From Acidobacteriota bacterium (lineage in GTDB: Bacteria; Acidobacteriota; Holophagae; Acanthopleuribacterales; Acanthopleuribacteraceae), in the NCBI GenBank assembly GCA_002747255.1, contig PDUC01000032.1:34773-98772 (forward strand): a stretch of 64,000 nt of DNA, given 5' to 3'. Under the pieces are notes generated by a model. It worked only from the letters and a program-made list of their open reading frames with translations, searched no databases and was not told where the DNA came from. A program made the position numbers and the translations under genes. This document shows positions 1-8,385 of the stretch, piece after piece. The first letter of the stretch is position 1. Every line of letters begins with the position of its first letter.

Positions 1-1316
1 TCAACGACACAGGTCAAACCCTTTATTTTAATAATTTTCACGGTCTTGTTGATGGAAACCGGTGACACGGTGGATGTTGCGTTCCATATTTCACCGTGTA
101 CCTCGATCTGGCCTGCTGGTGTGAGCTCATCGCAGACGACACCTTCTTCACCCACTAGGCCCTCAAGTCCTGTGTGAGCTTTGCTTTTTTGAGCTTGAAG
201 CACTTTGCCGATCGCGACAAAAAAGAACAGGCAGGTGAGGAGAACGACAGGTAGAATGACACTTAAAGAAACTCTTAGTGCCGGGAAAGAAGCCTCCGCG
301 TCAAAGAGCATGAAAGAACCCAAAGTAAAAGAAACAACGCCACCCACAGCCAATAAACCTCCCGAAGTAATTTGCGTCTCCAGCGCGAAGAGAACCAGTC
401 CAAGTACCAACAGCGCAATTCCGGCGACATTTAAAGGAAGAGTCTGCATGGCGAAGAAACCGAGAATAAGGCAGATACCGCCCACGATCCCCGGAAACAG
501 GGAACCCGGATTGCTGAGTTCGAAATAAATGCCGTAAAACCCGATGATCATCAATATATAGGCCACGTTGGGGTTGCTGATTAAGTCCAGTAAAAATTCC
601 TTGGCACCCATTTTCACGTAATTGAACTGGTAATTGGATGTCTGCAAGCGAGTTTCCCCACTGGGCAGTTTAACGACGAAACCGTTCATTTTTTGCATTA
701 ACTCATGGAGATCGTTTGCCATAAAGTTGACGATTTGATTTTCAACTGCCTCGTCGGCGGTCACCGATACGGCCTCACGAACGGCCTGTTCTGCCCATTC
801 TTCGTTGCGTCCCCGGTCTTTCGCGATGGATCGCGCGAAGGCCGCCGTATCGTGCATGGCTTTTCTGGCCAGGGTTTTTGTGTTTTCCGTCTCTTCAGAT
901 TCCTGGCCTTGATTCATGTGAACAGGACTGGCAGCACCAATGTTTGTGGCTGGCGCCATAGCCGCGACATGAGCCGCCATGGTAATAAACATGCCCGCCG
1001 AAGCAGCCTGGCCTCCTTTGGGCGACACATAAACCACCACGGGGATTTCACTTTCCAGAAAGGCCTGTACAATGTCACGCGTCGCGGAAAGCAGGCCGCC
1101 CGGTGTGTTGAGCTTGAGAATGAGCATATCTTCTGCCTGTTTCAGCCCATTTTGAATGTAAAGCGACGTGGCCGGATTGATGGTTCCGTCCAACTGGAGA
1201 ACCGTTACAGAGATTTTAGAGTTGTCTTCTTCCTTGGGCTCTTCCTGAGCCTTCAGTGACCGGGAGGGTAGTGAAATTACAAGAAAAAAAACGAATAACA
1301 TCCAGAGTTTCTTCAC
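1..1316 (-). CDS. NfeD-type membrane-bound serine protease (ClpP-class), C-terminus cut by window edge
   Basis: Reading the minus strand from a GTG at 1316 gives 438 residues open to the left edge. The order is signal segment (1-24), ClpP-like domain, several hydrophobic helices (about 245-400) and a C-terminal NfeD OB-fold ending near 'VKIIKIKGLTCVV'. The likely catalytic dyad is visible: Ser106 in 'QAASAG' and Lys147 in 'NTKTLARK', a 41-residue spacing that fits the known Ser97/Lys138 pair of a characterised archaeal homologue. Family members cleave membrane proteins, typically near stomatin/SPFH partners. No SPFH gene is visible here, though one could lie beyond the edge. The ATG at 1318 is followed at once by TGA, so GTG is the start. 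It follows the upstream gene's stop by 1 base. Only a few C-terminal residues are probably missing. Confidence 0.85.
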   Translation of the reverse strand, partial: MKKLWMLFVFFLVISLPSRSLKAQEEPKEEDNSKISVTVLQLDGTINPATSLYIQNGLKQAEDMLILKLNTPGGLLSATRDIVQAFLESEIPVVVYVSPKGGQAASAGMFITMAAHVAAMAPATNIGAASPVHMNQGQESEETENTKTLARKAMHDTAAFARSIAKDRGRNEEWAEQAVREAVSVTADEAVENQIVNFMANDLHELMQKMNGFVVKLPSGETRLQTSNYQFNYVKMGAKEFLLDLISNPNVAYILMIIGFYGIYFELSNPGSLFPGIVGGICLILGFFAMQTLPLNVAGIALLVLGLVLFALETQITSGGLLAVGGVVSFTLGSFMLFDAEASFPALRVSLSVILPVVLLTCLFFFVAIGKVLQAQKSKAHTGLEGLVGEEGVVCDELTPAGQIEVHGEIWNATSTVSPVSINKTVKIIKIKGLTCVV

Positions 1317-1317
1317 A

Positions 1318-2469
1318 TTACCCTCCTTTTTCCAGCTTTTCGACCATTTCAATGAAAAAGGCTGGATACAGATCGTCGCTCAGGACAGGGTCAAAACCCA
1401 TCTTTTGAACCTTTTTTATATTGTTTCGCGACTGATTCAAGAGTTCTGAATTGTTGGATTGATGGCTCGAACAGGCCTGCAAAAAACCCTTTATCCAGTA
1501 GTAACTGGCATATTTTTCCAGTTGGACCTCGGGTAATTCTGATAGTTTGTCCAGGGCGGAATCGGGATCGCCAATGGTTTTATAGGAATTCAGCACCGCA
1601 ATGAGGTGTTCTTTCACCTTTTTCTTCTGTTCCTGTTTTCGGCTCTCGGTGAATGGTTTTTGCAGCGGTTTCGCGGTTTTTTCAGCTGCATTTACTGGGT
1701 TAGTAACAGCCTTTTGACGGTTAACAGGATCTGGCGTTTCTGCTTTTTTAACCTGTTTCGCGAGTTGAATTTCCTTTTGTTTTTCGCCTTTTATATCGTT
1801 AATTGCTTTCTTGTATTGAGATAAGTCACGCTCGGGGAAACGCGATTCCAGGTCATACAAAATCATTTCAGCTGCGGATTGCTGCCGCGAATTGATGGCG
1901 AGTTGAAAGGCCTGTACTTTTGAATCAAAAAAGTTGCGCTCTGCAAAATCGACTGTTTGTATTCCGGCTTGGGCTTCGGGACGATCCGGAAACAGCTTGA
2001 TCAGCTCTTCATATTGCCTTCTTGCCGCGTTAAACTGATTGTCGGCTAAATGCCTCTGAGCCTGTCCAAGTGCCAGATTGAACTGATGGTCAAGCTCCTC
2101 CAGCTTCAATTGAGCCGATTCAATAATTCTTTTCAGATCAGCGTGATACTTAGCAAGCTTTTTTCTGTTTTTTCGATAGAGTTCCTCTTCCTGGGCTATT
2201 TTTGATTTGTTGGCCCATTCACTGGCTTTAAGGATGTCTAAATGCTCGAAACAAAGGGCAATGGAATAGAGAGGGATATAGGTGTCGGTAAAAGTACCTT
2301 CAACCCTGTAGTGTCGGCCTTTCGGCTCGATTCGATAGGCTTCTTCAAATAAGTTGAGAGCGTTTTTATAATGCCCTTTTACAAATGCGGCCTTTGCTTC
2401 CTGATCAAAATCCTTGAATGCCTGAGTTTGAAACAGCAGCGAAGTAATTAAAATCAATGGCAGTGTCAT
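1318..2469 (-). CDS. secreted TPR-like/coiled-coil protein of unknown function
   Basis: A protein of 383 residues starting with a short hydrophobic signal-like segment ('MTLPLILITSLLFQTQA'). It is followed by helical, charged sequence with TPR-like character ('AAFVKGHYKNALNLFEEAYRIEP' region, and again around residues 140-165), then a Lys/Glu/Gln-rich linker (about 225-280) and a helical C-terminal domain. I recognise no enzyme motif. Its start codon overlaps the stop of the upstream Ser/Thr kinase gene (ATGA), so the two are translationally coupled. A role in the same signalling or envelope process is inferred. TPR modules usually serve protein-protein contacts; the actual partner is unknown. 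Confidence 0.8.
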   Translation of the reverse strand: MTLPLILITSLLFQTQAFKDFDQEAKAAFVKGHYKNALNLFEEAYRIEPKGRHYRVEGTFTDTYIPLYSIALCFEHLDILKASEWANKSKIAQEEELYRKNRKKLAKYHADLKRIIESAQLKLEELDHQFNLALGQAQRHLADNQFNAARRQYEELIKLFPDRPEAQAGIQTVDFAERNFFDSKVQAFQLAINSRQQSAAEMILYDLESRFPERDLSQYKKAINDIKGEKQKEIQLAKQVKKAETPDPVNRQKAVTNPVNAAEKTAKPLQKPFTESRKQEQKKKVKEHLIAVLNSYKTIGDPDSALDKLSELPEVQLEKYASYYWIKGFLQACSSHQSNNSELLNQSRNNIKKVQKMGFDPVLSDDLYPAFFIEMVEKLEKGG

Positions 2470-3917
2470 TTCAAGTCCTCCAGGAGGTAATCCTCTGGAT
2501 CTACTTCAAAGTGAGTGTGAAGACGTGTTTTCTGATTGGCTTCTATAAAGGTATCCAGTATTTTCTGCTGATTACCGTGTTTGATCCTGACACGATACCT
2601 TCCCTCTTGTAATTCAAGCAGCTGAGGAAGTTTCCCGCTCTGCAGCTCCACAACCCGGTCGTGTTCATTTTGCAGTTCGGCAAGGTACCCAGAGGGAAAG
2701 ACAGTGAGATAGATTTGGCCGTTTGGAATGACGGGTTCTGTGGGCATGACCGGCTTGTGGCGAGAGACAGCATACCAGGCAGCCAGTGAAATGAGAATCG
2801 CAAGAACGGGAAGAATCCAGAGCTTTGTTCTTCGTTTATTTTTTTTGAGTATGGGCCTTTCTTTTTGAGGTTTCACCCGTTTGGGTGGGGAACGCAATTC
2901 AGAGGGTTGACTATCCAGATAGGTATCGGCTCTGGTGGCTATCTTTTCCAGTGCTTCTGTGCCGTATTCATCGCCTCCCAAACGGTTGTAGATACCTTCA
3001 AACAGGGGAATTAATTCCTTGGCATTTTGAAAGCGATTTTTTGGCGACTTTTCGAGAAGCTTCAGAATTATATTTTGAAAGTCGCGGTCAAACCCATCCA
3101 CGATCTCGGATGGAGCGGTTGGTTTTTCATTGATGTGCTGATAGAGTACCGTCATCCACTCTTCAGAGTCAAATGGTGCTTTTCCCACAGCGAGTTCATA
3201 AAGCGTAATTCCCAGTGAATAGAGGTCGGATCTTCCATCCACATCTTTTCCCATTGCCTGCTCGGGAGAAACGTATCTGGCCGTTCCCATAAAAGTTCCA
3301 GCTGCGGTTTTCCTGGTCCGGTTGGCTGCCTTTGCAATCCCGAAGTCCATCACGATAGCTTCTCCCGCCCGGTTGACTATAATGTTTTCGGGTTTAATGT
3401 CCCGGTGAATAACCGCTTTTGAATGGGCGTAATCTAACGCTTTTGTCGCCCCTATAGCTATTTTCAATACTCTCTTGGTGGATAGACAACCTTCTTTTTT
3501 TATGAGTTGTGCGGCTGTCCGTCCCTCAACGTATGACATGGTGAAATAAGTAAAGGGTTCGCGGTGCCGTTCTTTAATTTTATCCGGGACAATGAACGCG
3601 TCCCAATCACCCTCCTGGCGTACTTCGTAAATAGTGATGATGTTTTGATGGTTGAAATTGGCAGATATTTTTGCTTCCTTGACAAACCGCTCCAGAACTT
3701 CACTGTCCATTAAGTCACCTGACAAGATTTTAATGGCTTCCAATCGGTCTAAATCCAAGTTCTTCACAAGGTAGACTGAGGCAAATCCACCCCTTCCAAG
3801 CAGGCGAACCACTTCATACTTTGCGGGTCCTGTTTGAAAGCCTGAGCTTTCAGGCAATTGTGATGAATTGTTGATGATAAGAGTTTCTTTTTGTTCGTTT
3901 GGGAGATCGTTAGACAA
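2466..3917 (-). CDS. transmembrane Ser/Thr protein kinase (Hanks/PknB type)
   Basis: A protein of 483 residues. The kinase domain (about 33-310) has all landmarks: glycine loop 'GRGGFASVY', 'EAIK' lysine, catalytic loop 'HRDIKPENI', 'DFG' and activation segment 'ARYVSPEQAMG'. A basic stretch precedes one membrane helix (about 367-387, 'LWILPVLAILISLAAWYAV'). After it comes a roughly 95-residue extracytoplasmic domain resembling PEGA-type modules ('GRYRVRIKHG'). The topology is therefore cytoplasmic kinase plus external sensor. Translation probably starts at a TTG (3917) with an AGGTGG sequence 5 bases upstream; no better ATG exists. The kinase is the first gene of a three-gene minus-strand operon with the TPR-like protein and NfeD. 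Its substrate cannot be told from sequence. Confidence 0.93.
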   Translation of the reverse strand: MSNDLPNEQKETLIINNSSQLPESSGFQTGPAKYEVVRLLGRGGFASVYLVKNLDLDRLEAIKILSGDLMDSEVLERFVKEAKISANFNHQNIITIYEVRQEGDWDAFIVPDKIKERHREPFTYFTMSYVEGRTAAQLIKKEGCLSTKRVLKIAIGATKALDYAHSKAVIHRDIKPENIIVNRAGEAIVMDFGIAKAANRTRKTAAGTFMGTARYVSPEQAMGKDVDGRSDLYSLGITLYELAVGKAPFDSEEWMTVLYQHINEKPTAPSEIVDGFDRDFQNIILKLLEKSPKNRFQNAKELIPLFEGIYNRLGGDEYGTEALEKIATRADTYLDSQPSELRSPPKRVKPQKERPILKKNKRRTKLWILPVLAILISLAAWYAVSRHKPVMPTEPVIPNGQIYLTVFPSGYLAELQNEHDRVVELQSGKLPQLLELQEGRYRVRIKHGNQQKILDTFIEANQKTRLHTHFEVDPEDYLLEDLK

Positions 3918-4431
3918 TTATCCACCTTTCTTTTGCCTTCTTTCCAGGTTGTGAGCACAGTGCAAGTTTGACTGCTGTGCTTGAGCCTCTCTTTCCGATG
4001 ACTATCTTTCATTCTTTGCACACGGTCAAGAGAGGCGTAATGGGAATTGGCACATTGTCGCTCACTTCATTATATGGCATCGTCTTTTCATATGCCAGTG
4101 CGTAATGAAAACATGGAAGCTCAACAGTTCGTTTCATTTTGCGTGCAGCAGCCTGGTCGACATCGCTGTTTCAACATGTGCCAAATGCGTTTTGCCCGGT
4201 ATGTCTCTCAGGAGTTCCAGTAACTCTTCAGGATCACTACAAGGGCGCGAAAGTTATTCAAATGCTCTTTTCAGGATTGACTTCCTCATTATGTTTGAAG
4301 TATTGTTTAACAGCGAATCTATCGGGAAAACGACTGAAATTTTTACAATCCATGGGGGCTCTTGCTCACTTTTATTGCGTTCCTGAAGGAAATTGAAGGG
4401 CTCCCTGGTAAATAAACAAGGCAGGTGTGAT
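3918..4431. other. divergent intergenic region, about 510 bases
   Basis: This stretch separates the minus-strand kinase operon from the plus-strand lipoprotein gene and must hold both promoters. Open frames here (for example 4105-4386) have no ribosome-binding site and read like chance ORFs. I see no hairpin terminator, repeat or RNA gene that I can support. Confidence 0.5.
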
Positions 4432-5070
4432 ATGAAAATTTTTTCGGTTAAAATGTGTTTCGTTTCCAAACGACGTCAAAGAGTGTTTTGCTCGCTATTT
4501 ATTTGCCCACTGCTCGTGTTGCTCTGTTCCTGCTCGGCTGTCAGCATCACTCAACCCGTGGGCGATTCAGCGGTCGAGGATGCTTCGGCTTTTGAGGGCA
4601 CATGGCAAACTAAAGAGGATGTCGTCTATTTTAAAAACAAGGGATCAGGCAAACTGGACTGTTCTTTCGTTGAATCGAATGAAACAGAATCTGAACTCAA
4701 AACAGTGAATCTGGTTCTCACCAAGGTTGGTAAGCTGAATTTGGCATTCATTCAGGAAAAAGAAGGCGAGGAATGGTTATTCGGAGCGTATCGACTCGAT
4801 GAAAAACGGCAGACGATAAGCGTCCATGAACCTCTGGTGGACACGTTTATCGCGGCGGTGGAAAATAAGCAAATTTCAGGTCAGATTAGCCCGTCTGAAA
4901 AAGGTGAGCGCGATCCATTAGAGGAAAGGAGCGTTAAATTAGAGGCGCGAGATCAGAAGTTGGTTCCTTTCCTGATGCGAATGCGATACGAAGATGGCTT
5001 TAATCCAAAGTCAGAAATTATACTCAAAAAATTGAGCGACCAGGTTCAATTGCCCGATCTGAAACAGTAA
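4432..5070 (+). CDS. predicted lipoprotein of unknown function
   Basis: A protein of 212 residues from the ATG at 4432. An in-frame TTG at 4393 would add 13 residues but would weaken the signal peptide. A basic N-region (KRRQR) and hydrophobic core end in a lipobox-like 'LLCSC', so export and lipidation at the Cys are expected. The mature part is polar and acidic, with a compact mixed beta pattern ('FEGTWQTKEDVVYFKNKG') reminiscent of small lipocalin-like or SH3-like lipoproteins, but I do not recognise a family. It stands alone, 187 bases before the next gene. Confidence 0.75.
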   Translation: MKIFSVKMCFVSKRRQRVFCSLFICPLLVLLCSCSAVSITQPVGDSAVEDASAFEGTWQTKEDVVYFKNKGSGKLDCSFVESNETESELKTVNLVLTKVGKLNLAFIQEKEGEEWLFGAYRLDEKRQTISVHEPLVDTFIAAVENKQISGQISPSEKGERDPLEERSVKLEARDQKLVPFLMRMRYEDGFNPKSEIILKKLSDQVQLPDLKQ

Positions 5071-5257
5071 CTAGTTCTCGTGGATTTACAAAACACGCAT
5101 AATGAGAAACGGTTTGGTATCCGTGTGTTCAGGTCCGACAAATTGAATTAAAATCTAAAATTTAAACGAACATACAAGGCCTTTTGGAGTAAAATAGTCT
5201 CTGTCTTCGGTGTACGCGTTTTAAGTGACAAATCAGCCATTGAAGCGGGGAGTTACA

Positions 5258-7300
5258 GTGAGCTTTTATTTCAAAACCTTTATGTTGGCACTCGCACTCA
5301 TCATCCTGTCTTGTGGTGACAGGGAACAGGGGAATCGCAACAAAGCGGACGAGAACCAACAACCGCCTTCCTTTTTACTGGTGACACTGGACACCACACG
5401 GGCCGATTACATGGGTTACACCGATGGCCGAGCGGATACTCCCGCCCTGGATCGTTTTGCCAAAGAGAGTCTTGTTTTTGAGCGGGCATTTGCCACGGTA
5501 CCCATGACACTGCCTTCGCACACCTCGATGATGACCGGTCAATATGCTTCGGAACACGGCGTGCATGAAAACGCGCGTTACATCAGCGCCAAAGATCATC
5601 TACTTGCCGTGGAACTAAAAAAAAGGGGTTATCACACAGCCGCACTGGTTTCATCCTATCCGCTTGCCCGTATTTTTGGTTTGTCGGCGGGTTTTGACCA
5701 CTACGACGACTACTTTACAGAAAACCAGAATGAACGCACGGCAAAGCAAACGACCGATCTGGCCTTATCGTACATGGAGCGTGTAAAAGCCAGCCAGCAG
5801 CAACCCGTTTTTCTGTGGGTGCATTATTTCGATCCCCATTTACCCTATGAGCCCCCTGAACCGTATCGCTCGCAATACCCCAAGGACCCCTATGCCGGCG
5901 AAATAGCTTTCATGGATTCCCAATTTGACAGGCTGCTGCGGGGCTTTCAATCCTGGGTCGGGGAAGGGCGGCATTACATCATCGTAGCAGGCGATCACGG
6001 TGAAGGCCTGGGCGATCACGGTGAAATGGTCCACGGCCATTTGCTTTTCAACAGCACCATTCAGGTTCCACTGCTTATTGGAGGCAGTGATATTCAAGCG
6101 GGACGTATCGATCGGGCTGTCAGCCTTCGACATATCTACCATACTGTTCAAAGTCTGGCAGGTATTTCAAACGGCCCGTCCCTTCTGGATCCGCCGGATG
6201 AAGTGGTTTGTGCCGAAGCCATGAAACCCTATTTGCAGTACGGTTGGCAGCCGCAAATTATGGCTGTTTACAACCACACCAAAGTCATTTCAGAAGGCGA
6301 GCCGGCCATTTATGATTTGGAAGCCGATCCGGGGGAAAAAAGCAATCTGGCAGGTTCAAAAAAACTCGATGCTCCATTAACACAAGCTCTGGAAAACTAT
6401 GAACTGCCATCCGGCCATACGGTTCTGGCGACCCTGTCTGAAACAGAAGCCAGCAAACTGGCCAGTTTGGGGTATGTGGCTTCATCGGGTGATGTCGTGG
6501 ACTCTGAGGCAGCTCCTGTTCCCAGTCAAATGACTCATCTCTTTGAGGATATGGATCGAGCTTCGGGATATTTTGTCAATAAACAGTACAAGAAGGCGAT
6601 TCCTCTCCTTAAAAAAATACTCGAAATGGATCCCGATAATTTCATGTTCAACCTCCGAACAGCTGTGGCTTATTCCATTTTGGGCGACAGGGAAGAAGCC
6701 ATGCTTTACTTCCAGAAATCTATGGATATCAACCCCGACTCCATTGATCTCATGCACTACCTGGGTATGCACTATTTTCGCTTTAAACAAATGCGTGAAG
6801 CTGAAACCCTTCTCGAGCAGGTTCTTAAATCGTCGCCCAATCGAATACCGGCTCTGCAGTGTATGGCTCGAATTAAGGAAATAAGGCAAGACAAGCAAAG
6901 CGCGCTGGATCTCTTCAGCCGTTTGAATCTTCTGAATCCCGATGATGAGATCTATTTACTGAAAATGGGTGATTTATCCATGGAATTGGGACAAACGGAA
7001 CACGCCATAGCGTGTTACTTGAATTTAAAAGATCAACAGCTTGAAAATTTTAATCGAGATTTTGAGCTGAGTTTATGTCTGATGGATGCCGGCAGGCTGG
7101 AAGAGGCACGCGATACGCTGGATGGTATTTCAACCGACCACAAAGCTTATCCGCTGGTCTTGCTTAAACGCGCTCAAGTGGGCATTCTCCTGAAGGAACC
7201 CCATGCCCGGTCACTGGTGCGGCAAGCCTATCAAAACGGCAACAGCATGACCCGGCGTACCATCGAAAATGAACCTCTTTTTAACTCTTTCCTGCAGTAG
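5258..7300 (+). CDS. sulfatase-fold (alkaline phosphatase superfamily) lipoprotein with TPR domain
   Basis: A protein of 680 residues from GTG 5258, which has GGGGAG 7 bases upstream; an in-frame GTG at 5225 lacks such a site. The lipoprotein signal ends in 'LIILSCGD'. The N-terminal sulfatase-type domain has metal motifs 'TLDTTRAD' and 'GDHGEGLGDHGE'. The nucleophile region reads 'TLPSHTSMMTG', so the Cys/Ser that becomes formylglycine in classical C/S-x-P-x-R sulfatases is Thr here, and the Arg is His. Thr is the nucleophile in LtaS and phosphoethanolamine transferases, so a phospho- or transferase-type reaction is as likely as sulfate hydrolysis. The C-terminal roughly 250 residues hold TPR units ('NKQYKKAIPLLKKILEMDP'). 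The peptidoglycan-turnover genes follow closely downstream. Confidence 0.85.
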   Translation: MSFYFKTFMLALALIILSCGDREQGNRNKADENQQPPSFLLVTLDTTRADYMGYTDGRADTPALDRFAKESLVFERAFATVPMTLPSHTSMMTGQYASEHGVHENARYISAKDHLLAVELKKRGYHTAALVSSYPLARIFGLSAGFDHYDDYFTENQNERTAKQTTDLALSYMERVKASQQQPVFLWVHYFDPHLPYEPPEPYRSQYPKDPYAGEIAFMDSQFDRLLRGFQSWVGEGRHYIIVAGDHGEGLGDHGEMVHGHLLFNSTIQVPLLIGGSDIQAGRIDRAVSLRHIYHTVQSLAGISNGPSLLDPPDEVVCAEAMKPYLQYGWQPQIMAVYNHTKVISEGEPAIYDLEADPGEKSNLAGSKKLDAPLTQALENYELPSGHTVLATLSETEASKLASLGYVASSGDVVDSEAAPVPSQMTHLFEDMDRASGYFVNKQYKKAIPLLKKILEMDPDNFMFNLRTAVAYSILGDREEAMLYFQKSMDINPDSIDLMHYLGMHYFRFKQMREAETLLEQVLKSSPNRIPALQCMARIKEIRQDKQSALDLFSRLNLLNPDDEIYLLKMGDLSMELGQTEHAIACYLNLKDQQLENFNRDFELSLCLMDAGRLEEARDTLDGISTDHKAYPLVLLKRAQVGILLKEPHARSLVRQAYQNGNSMTRRTIENEPLFNSFLQ

Positions 7301-7344
7301 CAGAAAGTGTTATCTTTAACATATTGAAAAAGTTGGAGTTGAAA

Positions 7345-8376
7345 ATGACCTTGTCCCGACGAAAGTTTCTAGCCGTTTCAGCCGCAAGTGCCTTGCTGTC
7401 CCAAGCGAGCTTTAACGCGAATGCCCCTCAAAAAGTAAAGACCATAAAACCGCCAAGACTGAGAAAAGGCGACCTGGTTTCTCTTATCAGCCCGGCATTC
7501 GCGCCCTATGAGTTGACTTATGTCGATATTAAAATCGAGTCGCTTCAGGCGATGGGGTTAAAAGTTCAGCTAAGCCAGAACTTTTACGAACGGTACGGGT
7601 ATCTGGCCGGAACGGACCAGCAACGCGCAGACGATGTGAACGCCGCTTTTGCCGACAGGGACGTCAAAGCCGTTATCTCGCATTCCGGCGGCTGGGGTTG
7701 TGCTCGCATCTTGCCGTTCCTCGACTATGAAACCATAAAACAGAATCCAAAAGTGCTGTTGGGTTTCAGTGACAACACCTCTCTGCTCAACGCCGTCTAC
7801 GCTAAAACGGGGCTCATCACCATGCACGGACCCGCGCCGCGCAACAGGGTTTCGGCTGAATACACCCGCCGCTTGCTGTTTGACGGCGAAAAGATGACCT
7901 TACGTAATCCCGTTGATTACAAAGAAAACCTGGCTCCGACTGCCCACCGGATTACGGTCATCCATCCGGGCAAGGCCAGCGGCCGTCTGGTAGGCGGAAA
8001 TCTATCGGTTCTGTCTGCCATTGCCGGAACACCTTATTTCCCCGATCTGAAAGGTTGTATTCTGTTCTTGGAAGATGTCGAAGAACAGATCTACCGCGTT
8101 GACCGTATGCTGACCCAGCTCAAACTCGCCGGCGCCCTGGATCACATTTCGGGCTTCGTTTTCGGGCGCTGTTCCCGCTGCGGTCCCGGAGAGCGTTACG
8201 GCTCTCTTACGCTGGATGAACTCTTTCACGATCACATCAGACCTTTGGGGATACCCGCTTTCCACGGATTCATGGTGGGACATATCAAAAACCAATTCAC
8301 ACTGCCCATTGGAGTGGAAATGGAAATGGACGCAGAGCAGGGTACTCTGAAAATGAAGGAATCGGCTGTTATCTAG
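7345..8376 (+). CDS. ldcA: LD-carboxypeptidase (muramoyltetrapeptide carboxypeptidase, peptidase S66)
   Basis: A protein of 343 residues from ATG 7345 (GGAG just upstream); the TTG 21 bases earlier is less likely. The N-terminus 'LSRRKFLAVSAASALL' is a twin-arginine-type signal, suggesting export rather than the cytoplasmic location of E. coli LdcA. S66 hallmarks: 'SHSGGWGCARILPFLDY', nucleophile Ser142 in 'GFSDNTSLLN', 'FLEDVEEQIYRVDRM' and a His near the C-terminus ('MVGHIKNQFTLPIG'). The family removes the terminal D-Ala from muropeptide tetrapeptides. It is followed after 9 bases by a DD-peptidase gene and then by a dipeptide epimerase, making a peptidoglycan-turnover operon. Confidence 0.9.
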   Translation: MTLSRRKFLAVSAASALLSQASFNANAPQKVKTIKPPRLRKGDLVSLISPAFAPYELTYVDIKIESLQAMGLKVQLSQNFYERYGYLAGTDQQRADDVNAAFADRDVKAVISHSGGWGCARILPFLDYETIKQNPKVLLGFSDNTSLLNAVYAKTGLITMHGPAPRNRVSAEYTRRLLFDGEKMTLRNPVDYKENLAPTAHRITVIHPGKASGRLVGGNLSVLSAIAGTPYFPDLKGCILFLEDVEEQIYRVDRMLTQLKLAGALDHISGFVFGRCSRCGPGERYGSLTLDELFHDHIRPLGIPAFHGFMVGHIKNQFTLPIGVEMEMDAEQGTLKMKESAVI

Positions 8377-8385
8377 GAGAAACAC

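Noticed and set aside
705-1259. 184-codon plus-strand frame
   Set aside because: It lies opposite the NfeD gene, whose catalytic motifs and membrane helices are clear.
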